A DNA stretch of 15,291 nt, taken from the NCBI GenBank assembly GCA_001584585.1, contig LSYV01000013.1:766172-781462 (forward strand). Direction: 5' to 3'. The position numbers and the translations under genes are program-made. Shown here in pieces: positions 9,759 to 15,291 of the stretch. How positions within the stretch are numbered: position 1 is the first letter of the stretch; each line of letters begins with the position of its first letter. Source of the stretch: Gonium pectorale (taxonomy: Eukaryota; Chlorophyta; Chlorophyceae; Chlamydomonadales; Volvocaceae). The notes beneath the pieces were generated by a model that saw nothing but the letters and a program-made list of their open reading frames with translations, had not been told where the DNA came from and ran no database searches.

Positions 9759-9762
9759 GGGG
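9745..9762 (+). repeat. 18-bp direct repeat, copy 1
   Basis: CTCAGCAAGACTGAGGGG occurs here and again, identically, at 10376-10393. It contains the small inverted repeat CTCAG-CAAGA-CTGAG. Just upstream is a partial relative, GGACTGAGGGG, at 9733-9743. Confidence 0.7.
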
Positions 9763-10375
9763 ATGTCAAGCCGGGATATGTAACTGGGCTGTGAAGGACC
9801 GCAAGGGATGCGGAGTCCGTGACGGCGTCCTCGACGCTCGGCAGGCTCCGTTTCTTCTCCCTGGGGGCCTCTGGGCACGTCTGCTTACGCCTCTTGCGTG
9901 TGTGCGTGCAGGGCTTAGGGGGATACAAGCAATGCTTGGCGCAGTGCATATCTGCGGCTTGTTACAGTAATGATCACTGTCTTGGCAAAGCAAGCTCTCT
10001 ACCGTGCTGAAGGCTACGGATGGCAAGGTTGTCTGTTGCGGCAAGCGCGCCAAGACGCGGAACCGTGGTTCGCGCGTCCCAAGGGCGCGCACAGGGACAG
10101 CACGATGCCGATACACAAAGGCATGTCGGGCCACCTAATCGATTACGCAACACTCGACGGCCCGACCTCCCAACGCCACACACGGACGGGCCAATGCCCT
10201 GAACCATAATGCTGGCTTCCGCCGTGTGTCGGCGGGTGTGTGCCATCACCATGACAAACCGGCCTGCTGTGAACACAACGGGAACATGACTAACATTGCA
10301 TGGCACGCACAGCATGTACGACAAAACACACAATGCCACGCATCCTGACAAACACATAGGATGGCGTGACAGGGA
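9763..10375. other. Stretch between the two 18-bp repeats, no recognisable gene
   Basis: A short + strand frame at 9819-10010 includes YKQCLAQCISAACYSNDHC and may be a coding relic, but nothing identifies it. A TGTAA at 9779-9783 (+) and its complement TTACA at 9962-9966 could be poly(A) motifs for fragments on either strand. The 613-bp interval is flanked by identical 18-bp words, so it could be an insertion, but no transposon termini are evident. Confidence 0.3.
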
Positions 10376-10393
10376 CTCAGCAAGACTGAGGGG
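10376..10393 (+). repeat. 18-bp direct repeat, copy 2
   Basis: This is identical to 9745-9762, while the bases immediately outside differ. It lies 631 bp to the right of the first copy in the same orientation. Confidence 0.7.
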
Positions 10394-10410
10394 CACGAGA
10401 CAAGGTACGA

Positions 10411-10498
10411 GATGAAACCGTAGACAAAGTGGCTGTAGCTGCCCAGACTGGCGTCTGGGCCGCCCGGCTTCAGGACGACGTACCAGTCCCCCCCGGTT
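10411..10498 (-). other. Exon-like segment, protein family not recognised
   Basis: Read on the minus strand, an acceptor CTGGGGCAG precedes an open segment with protein-like composition: GDWYVVLKPGGPDASLG followed by SYSHFVYGFIS. A possible donor (GTACCT) follows. It lies downstream, in transcription order, of the cysteine protease exons, but I could not join it in phase to them and it does not resemble the usual C-terminus of that family. It may be an exon of another gene or a relic. The DNA also contains a perfect 8-bp-stem hairpin at 10441-10460. Confidence 0.25.
10441..10460. repeat. Inverted repeat, 8-bp stem with 4-base loop
   Basis: GCCCAGAC-TGGC-GTCTGGGC is a perfect hairpin. It falls inside the exon-like segment, so it may be chance in GC-rich coding sequence. 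Confidence 0.6.
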
Positions 10499-10704
10499 CT
10501 GCCCCAGGTGCGTGCGGTCCTCGATGCCCCTGCGCAGTGCAATTCAATTCAACTCGAAGAGGAGATGGGTCCTGCACGCCCGGAGGCTCGGCATCAGGGC
10601 CCGCAGTGCAGCGCGCTCGCAATCAGAGGTCAGCTCTCCAGCGCTCCAGCAGTGCCCAGAGGTTGCCGAGCACGCCCTCCAACCCCCAGCAGCCACCACA
10701 AAGC

Positions 10705-10718
10705 GACCCGCGGGTCGC
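10705..10718. repeat. Palindromic word GACCCGCGGGTC(GC), copy 1
   Basis: The 12-bp perfect palindrome GACCCGCGGGTC plus GC is repeated exactly at 11191-11204. A one-base variant (GACCCACGGGTCGC) lies at 8394-8407. The role is unknown. Confidence 0.6.
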
Positions 10719-10974
10719 GGGTCAGCACACCGCACCGCGGGGGCCGCAGTCGCCCCAAAACCACAAGGGAACCCCCAAGGGACCCCACCACCACCAACAA
10801 CACCTCGGCACATGACGCAAGCAGGTCTGGGACCCGACCCGCGCCCGGGTCCAGTGCGCGGAGGGAGGCTTTTGCCGCGGCGCGGCATGCAAACGTACTG
10901 AGCACACGGAGTTGTCGCAGCCAGAGCATGAGCCTACGCCGGAGGGGAGGCTGGTGCCCTGCCCCACTGCTCAC

Positions 10975-11742
10975 CAGCAGTCGCCGTTCTCGATCTGCAT
11001 TGCGTTGGCTCCGCGCTCCACCCGGAAGAAGCCCATCTCGCTCCAATAGGTGCCCCTGTGGTAGAGGAGGGGAGTGAGGGAGCGAGTTCCGTGATTCGTC
11101 AGCATGACGAGCTAGCGCCGGGACACTGCTACCGACGACGATAGCTGCCTGGCTCACGGGTGGCTTAGCGCCTATTCCACTGCTGTGCATGACCCGCGGG
11201 TCGCAACGCACTCGACGGGCCGCATCCCTGCGACCTCGGCCGCCACCCAGTTCCGCTCCGTCAAGGGGCGTCCCGCCTGGTCCGGCGCGCTCAGCCCCGA
11301 AGCTCCACCCGCACCCGCCCCACCCCACACCCCACACGCGCACCCGGCCCCACCAGCTGTTGCGCACGATCCAGTACTTGGCTCCGTCCTCCTCGCCCTT
11401 ACGCCCTAGCCCACGACCTCCACGTCTGCGGGCTGGCGCCCAGGGAGGGCCCGAGGGAGCTCAGAGAGGAGGCAAGTTAAAGGATGGCGGCGGAAGACAT
11501 GTGGTGAGAGGCGCTCATGGTGGGCGGCGAGGTGCACGGCGGCTGGACGGATGGGCAGACGCAGCAGCAGGCCTGAGGCTGTCCCGCCAGCCCTTTCCGC
11601 CCTGGTGCACCCGCACAGCCGTCATCCGCACATCCGCTCCCTCCCGCCGACCACTTTGCCCACCGTGGTCCAGGTCCGTGTCGTTGTACTTGTCGATGAC
11701 GAGGGCTGTCTTGGCCGTGACATGCAGTGCAACACAAAGGGG
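10975..11742 (-). pseudogene. Papain-family (C1A, cathepsin Z-like) cysteine protease, C-terminal part, disrupted
   Basis: Three minus-strand exons can be joined by GT-AG introns with matching phase. Exon 11742-11664 contains CVALHVTAKTALVIDKYNDT and ends at the catalytic-His region (DLDH). Exon 11425-11354 contains DVEVVG and later DGAKYWIVRNSW, the Asn of the catalytic triad. Exon 11055-10975 contains GTYWSEMGFFRVERGANAM and ENGDCW. The joined motifs HDVEVVG, YWIVRNSWGTYW and GFFRVERG are characteristic of C1A peptidases of the cathepsin Z/X-like branch. The conserved Trp in the G-W-G after HDVEVV is a TAG (11408-11406), followed by 8 extra bases before GEEDG, so the frame is broken twice within 15 nt. 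I could not find the upstream half with the active-site Cys (CGSCW) in the window, and a TGA lies at 11751-11749 just above the first exon. Hence I call it a pseudogene fragment; an assembly error is the alternative. Confidence 0.72.
11191..11204. repeat. Palindromic word GACCCGCGGGTC(GC), copy 2
   Basis: This is identical to 10705-10718. It falls in the intron between the second and third protease exons. Confidence 0.6.
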
Positions 11743-11764
11743 CTTCCCTCAGGACTAAGCAGTT

Positions 11765-12440
11765 GGTACTTTGGGGCTTGACGCCAGGCAACTCAATGTT
11801 TGATATGCTCCTGGCTCCTGGCCATGGCACAATTGTCGTGTACACGGTATAGTCCCCTGGCTTCTCGCAGTTGATCAGCCGAGCTACTCGCTGGAGGCTG
11901 CTCGTGGGCGCTGCCAGTGCCTGCGCCGCCGCGCCTGATGATGGCCTTGGCACGGGCCGGACCCAGCGGACGACTCGGTCTAGTTGGGGGTATGGCCACG
12001 GGGTATGGCGGTATGCACCCCAAGCGGAAACCTAGCCGGCTCTTTGCGTTGTGCGTTAAACGACATGCACCCCAGTCCAGGCACGGCGCCTGCAGGACAC
12101 AGCGGGTGGAGGAGGTCGGGGTCTGACATCAGCGCCCGCACCATGCTATGCCGCCGCTCGCACAAGCACTAGCCCCGAGGAAGCATGCCAGAAATGCGTG
12201 GCCCCGCTGGCGTCTTGGCAAGGCTCTGATAGAGTGCCGCCTGCGCCCTGCCACCCCGTTCCCGTACAGTGGAGGGCCGTCGCTCAATCGCTGCGGCCGA
12301 GCTGTTGGGGCCGCCACCCGCCGCTGCAATTAGCTGCATCAAGCCCTGCCACGCGGCCCCTTCGCCCTCCCCAAACGCGTGGGCCCACTTGGCGATCATA
12401 CGCTGCAGGCCCATAACCTAGAGCGGCGTAAAGTGTGTTT
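11765..12440 (-). other. No complete gene; weak coding-like segment on the minus strand
   Basis: Most of this stretch shows only short incompatible ORFs. The best candidate is a minus-strand segment at about 12400-12270, after an acceptor-like CTGCAG, reading RMIAKWAHAFGEGEGAAWQG then LMQLIAAAGGGP, with a possible GTACGG donor. It is helical-looking and not low complexity, but I do not recognise it. It could be an upstream exon of the broken protease locus, part of another gene, or chance. I searched here for the missing protease N-terminus and active-site Cys motif and did not find it. Confidence 0.2.
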
Positions 12441-12480
12441 TTTTGGAGGGTTTTGAAGGGGCCTGGACTGGAAGGCTACT

Positions 12481-12534
12481 CTGAAGGGCTCTGAAAGGCT
12501 CTGAAGGGCTCTGAAGGGCTCTGAAGGGCTCTGG
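12481..12534. repeat. 10-bp tandem repeat (CTGAAGGGCT)
   Basis: The unit CTGAAGGGCT is repeated about five and a half times with one substitution (AAAGG in the second copy). Because 10 is not a multiple of 3 the array cannot encode a simple periodic peptide of short period, which favours non-coding DNA. Confidence 0.85.
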
Positions 12535-12676
12535 AGGTAATCTGCACGCCGCGCACCATGTTGTGCTGCCCATTCAGCCAATGTGGGTCGTGCCAAAACT
12601 CGGTCTGCGTGTCTGTGTTTGTCATAGTGTCTTCGGGTAGCCCTTGCCTTGATCTATCGCTTGGGGTTGAGTACCG

Positions 12677-12770
12677 GCAGGCCGTTCAGCAGGCGGTTCG
12701 GCAGGCGGTTCGGCAGGCGGTTCGGCAGGCGGTTCGGCAGGCGGTTCGGCAGGCGGTTCGGCAGGCTCGG
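12677..12770. repeat. 12-bp tandem repeat (GCAGGCGGTTCG)
   Basis: Seven full 12-bp units run from 12677 to 12760, the first with two differences and the other six identical, followed by a decayed partial unit. All frames stay open across it; one + strand frame reads VRQA repeats. There is no evidence of flanking coding sequence in a fixed frame, so I treat it as a minisatellite. Confidence 0.9.
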
Positions 12771-13020
12771 ACAGCACTCTCGAGAAGGGCTTGCCCACGA
12801 ATCTTCTGGGCCCGGACCCCGCCTGTCAGCTACTACCTAACCAGCTTCTGAAGTCCTGTTGTAGCCACTGAGCACCACGCCTTGCGCTTTGCACAACCAT
12901 GCGCATTAGCAAGCCGGGTGCACGCACCTCCGTGTGGGCGGTCACCACACACCACCAGTATCCCAGACCTACCAAAAAACTGCTTCGGGCGTGAACGGGA
13001 TACAGTCGGCGCCCCCTCAC
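12771..13020. other. Intergenic stretch with no recognisable gene
   Basis: ORFs on both strands are short or overlap one another with no family features. I see no repeat or regulatory element I can support. Confidence 0.35.
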
Positions 13021-13059
13021 ATTCAGCCAGCGCCCTCCTCCATCCCGCACAGGACCGCA

Positions 13060-13190
13060 ACGCCAACTCGGCCACCCACGTCTGCTACGCCGCCTTCCTG
13101 GGGGTCGGTGATCTAATGCAAGCGCCCGGCGGCCCTTCAGAGGGGCCTGCCGTACGCGGCGCTGCACCCCAACGCGCCGCTGCGGCCGCC
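13060..13190 (+). pseudogene. Possible exon relic, family not recognised
   Basis: After an acceptor-like CATCCCGCACAG the + strand reads DRNANSATHVCYAAFLGVGD, then LMQAPGGP. About 20 codons later, in a different frame, it reads RGLPYAALHPNAPLRPPL. Both pieces look like coding sequence and sit close together, suggesting one exon with a frameshift. A GT-AG pair between them would define an intron of only about 37 nt, too short to be likely. I assign no function. Confidence 0.25.
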
Positions 13191-13199
13191 GCTTACCCT

Positions 13200-14620
13200 C
13201 ACCTGGATTTGCGGAGCACCGACAAGGGTGTTTGCGTTGGCCTTGGGTCGAGTGGCTGCTGGTGGTTGAATGCGACAACCTCGCAAACTAAGTGGTCGAA
13301 TAGATGGGTTCGGCCGCGCTTCCAAACGAAAGGGGAGCGGGACACGTGCAGCCGAAGCAAGACGCGGTGCAGCATGGTGAAGTCGGTAGGGGGCAGAGTA
13401 GGAGTTAAACCGAACTTACAAGACAAGGCACGCGCGCTCGGCCCTAAGTAGGTACCCGCCCGTCACCACGCGTCCCGGCCCAGGCCCAAGGCCCAGGCAA
13501 CTGCCCACGCAGGGGCCTAGCTACCAGGCCTAGGCAACTGCGAACTGCCCGAACACAGCACACGAACAGCGCACACGCAATGCTAACCTAACAGTGGTAC
13601 AGATGGGTGCTGGCTGCCGGAGCCCGAAATGGCTGAGCCCGATCCCAGAGGACAACCGCCCACACCACTAATTTACCCCATCACCACCTTTGGGGCCGCC
13701 CACGCCCTGGTCCTCAATCAGCTCAATCAACCAGGCTCAATCAGCCAAACACGGCAGAAGTGGCACGTCCATTGCCGAGTTGCCAGATTTAGTACAACTG
13801 CCCATAGCGCAAAGTCCAGTCCAGTCCAGTCCAAGCTCACGCAGCCCACAGCCTCACAGACACGACCCTGGCAAGGCCGCCAGCCCTGCCCACTCCGGCT
13901 GTCGAGCCAGGGCTTGCCTAGCTCCGGCAGCGCTTCCGAGGTGGGGCCGCCGAGCCGCCTGAAACCTCCTCCTCCTCACCGCCCTCGCTGCTGCCCTCGC
14001 TGCGGAGGTGCCTGCACCCGGACCTACAAACTCAATCCGTTGTTGCGACACACGGCCCCCCCGCAGCCTGCTACGTCCAAGTGCAGGTGTCAGGGGACTG
14101 GTTGCCCCCCGCAGCCACTGCTGCGGGCATCTCCTCCTGCAACACCGCCCCATCAGCCCACGCCGGCGGCCTCCCCGCCCCCGCCACCGCCGCCGCCAGC
14201 CGTGACGGCCGCGGCGGGGGCCACGGGAAGGCTAAGCGCCCCCGGCCTGGGCAGCTCCGCCAGACATTGTGGGCCTGCAACAACGAGGGCGGAGGGCCGG
14301 GGAATAGGTAACAGGTGCCGTGGCAAGGGCGGGCATCCTAGCAACGATTCGGGACCTAGGCCTGGCTGACTGAGCGGGTGTGACGGCGACTATGACGGCT
14401 GTGACGCATGGTGCACGGTCATGCAGCCCTGGCACGAGGTTGGATTTGAGCAGAAGGACAGGAGGGTTCAGACACACAGGCGATGGCCATGTCTAAGCCG
14501 CTCTGTCCAAACTGCCCTGGGTGTTCTCACCTGCATGTTCTCGCCATGGGGCCTAGAAGCACCGGCAGAACCTGTGGGTTGAGCAAAGGCAGACGTTTCG
14601 TTTAGGAGGAGGTGGAACAG
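13200..14620. other. Gene-poor stretch with Pro-rich open frames
   Basis: The longest frame, 13629-14369 on +, encodes 246 residues dominated by Pro, Ala, Ser and Arg. It overlaps equally open frames on both strands, as expected for GC-rich DNA with few stops. A competing + frame, 14081-14311, has GDWLPPAATAAGISSCN and QTLWACNNEGGGPGNR and ends before a possible GTAACA donor. Neither shows a domain I recognise. Small repeats include a GTCCA pentanucleotide run at 13814-13833 and imperfect AGGCAACTGC words at about 13490-13545. Confidence 0.3.
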
Positions 14621-14731
14621 TGGTGTGGCTCGCTCTACAAACTGGCCGTCTTTTCGCACCTGTCCTCCACCCCATCGCCGTTTTTGGGCTGAGCCCCCCA
14701 CAGAACCTACCCCATATACCGCCGAGCTCCC

Positions 14732-14843
14732 GCCGCCCCGCGTCTTGCCCCACCACTGCACGCCGCACAGCACCGCCCCTCATACATGCCGCCCCGCGTC
14801 TTTCCCCACCACCGCACGCCGCACAGCGCCGCCCCGCATACAT
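14732..14843. repeat. 56-bp tandem duplication
   Basis: Positions 14732-14787 and 14788-14843 are two adjacent copies of a 56-bp unit, beginning GCCGCCCCGCGTCTT/GCCGCCCCGCGTCTT and ending CATACAT, with only a few substitutions. A third copy starts (GCCG) but is not continued. As 56 is not a multiple of 3, the copies are read in different frames, arguing against a coding origin. Confidence 0.85.
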
Positions 14844-14880
14844 GCCGCAGGAGACCTCGGCGCCGCCGCAGATTCGCGGC

Positions 14881-15030
14881 CGGCAGCTCCACGGCCGGCA
14901 GCTCCGGGGCCGTCAGCTCCACCACCGCCAGCTCCACGGCCGGCACCTCCATGGCCGTCGGCTCGGGGGCCGGCAGCTCCACGGCCGGCAGCTCGGGGGC
15001 CGGCAGCTCCGCAGCCAGCACCTCCGCGGC
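14881..15030. repeat. 15-bp tandem repeat, ten units
   Basis: Ten consecutive 15-bp units based on CGGCAGCTCCACGGC run from 14881 to 15030 with scattered substitutions. With a 15-bp period every frame repeats every five codons: Pro/Ala/Arg-rich in one + frame, HGRQL-like in another, and PAVEL/PAPEL-like on the minus strand. The + Pro/Ala frame leads directly into a coiled-coil-like segment, so this could be the coding linker of a gene. Confidence 0.85.
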
Positions 15031-15291
15031 CGGCCACGGAGAATCTTCGGCTGCGCCAGCGCAACGCACAGCTGGAAGCTGCGCTAGGCCTCCAGGCGAA
15101 CGCGGAAGCTCCGGCCGCGGAGGTGCGTTAGGCTCAGGAGAGCACGGAGGCACAAAGAAATGTCTCATGGGCCGAGCTCCAGCTCGGCGGCTGGTAGCTC
15201 AGCGAGCTCATTGGACGGGGCTGGTAAGCGCCTGCTCGCCCAGCTCCAAGGCCTCTCGAAGGAGAATCAAGGGCTCTTACCAGCGCTTACC
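15031..15291 (+). CDS. Coiled-coil-like coding fragment, possibly of a gene continuing to the right
   Basis: In the same + frame as the Pro/Ala version of the 15-bp repeat (open from 14625), the sequence ends in ENLRLRQRNAQLEAALGLQ, followed by ANAEAPAAEVR and a TAG. This has heptad-like Leu spacing as in leucine-zipper or bZIP-type helices. A possible donor, GAG|GTGCGT, lies just before the stop. A second open + frame from an ATG at 15160 reaches the window edge and contains KRLLAQLQGLSKENQGLLP, also coiled-coil-like. No clear acceptor joins the two. Together they suggest exons of a Pro-rich, coiled-coil protein, but the model is incomplete and the family unknown. Confidence 0.3.
15221..15291. 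repeat. Inverted repeat reaching the window edge
   Basis: GGTAAGCGC at 15223-15231 is matched by its complement GCGCTTACC at 15283-15291. CTGGTAAG at 15221-15228 also matches CTTACCAG nearby at about 15277. The match may extend beyond the window. It overlaps the coiled-coil-like frame. Confidence 0.45.

Noticed and set aside
10630..11367. 245-codon minus-strand ORF
   Set aside because: It begins at the protease RNSW motif but then reads through the intron and on in the wrong frame for the downstream exon; the protease motifs require splicing at 11353 and 11056.
12677..12770. Regular 12-bp repeats considered as a CRISPR-like array
   Set aside because: The units are contiguous with no spacers and the genome is eukaryotic.
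13629..14369. 246-codon + strand ORF
   Set aside because: It is Pro/Ala/Ser/Arg-rich with no domain, and overlaps several equally open frames on both strands; GC-rich DNA produces such ORFs by chance.

Overview
The window looks like nuclear DNA from a volvocine green alga (Chlamydomonas, Gonium or Volvox relatives). The grounds are GC-rich coding exons split by many introns of roughly 115-360 nt with GTG(A/C)G(T/C)-type donors and pyrimidine-rich CAG acceptors, TGTAA as the apparent polyadenylation motif, long 3' UTRs, and a Ser-Pro repeat linker of the kind common in volvocine extracellular proteins. I cannot resolve genus or species. There is no sign of bacterial operons, ribosome-binding sites, tRNA, rRNA or CRISPR.

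Layout. Positions 2-418 hold the C-terminal end of an unrecognised gene on the + strand, followed by a probable 3' UTR to about 1160 and an AT-richer intergenic/promoter stretch to 2515. Positions 2516-7543 hold the centrepiece: a complete 12-exon + strand gene for a secreted glycoside hydrolase family 9 (GH9) cellulase. I rebuilt it exon by exon from the conserved GH9 motifs; splice phases agree throughout. It has a signal peptide, a GH9 catalytic domain with catalytic residues intact, a Ser-Pro linker of about 118 residues, and a C-terminal Cys-rich module of three related C-x2-C / W-x-C-x2-C units. Two oddities stand out: a GC-AG intron (intron 3) and a one-base frame slip inside the Ser-Pro repeat, which must be bridged to reach the Cys-rich module. 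Its 3' UTR probably runs to a TGTAA at 8712.

From about 8.7 kb to the right end the window changes character: no complete gene, but gene fragments, short tandem repeats and palindromes. A + strand reading frame at 9240-9758 starts with a C2H2 zinc-finger-like segment. On the minus strand, 11742-10975 carries three exons of a papain-family (C1A, cathepsin Z-like) cysteine protease in which the conserved Gly-Trp-Gly after the catalytic His is interrupted by a TAG and 8 extra bases, so I call it a pseudogene. Other exon-like scraps lie near 10411-10498 (-), 12270-12400 (-) and 13060-13180 (+). Tandem arrays of 10, 12, 15 and 56 bp lie at 12481, 12677, 14881 and 14732. The last 200 bp contain coiled-coil-like coding sequence that may belong to a gene continuing past the window.

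Functionally only the cellulase can be read with confidence: a secreted endo-beta-1,4-glucanase with a glycosylated-type spacer and an accessory Cys-rich domain, suited to remodelling or digesting cellulose outside the cell. I found no evidence that the neighbouring fragments work with it.
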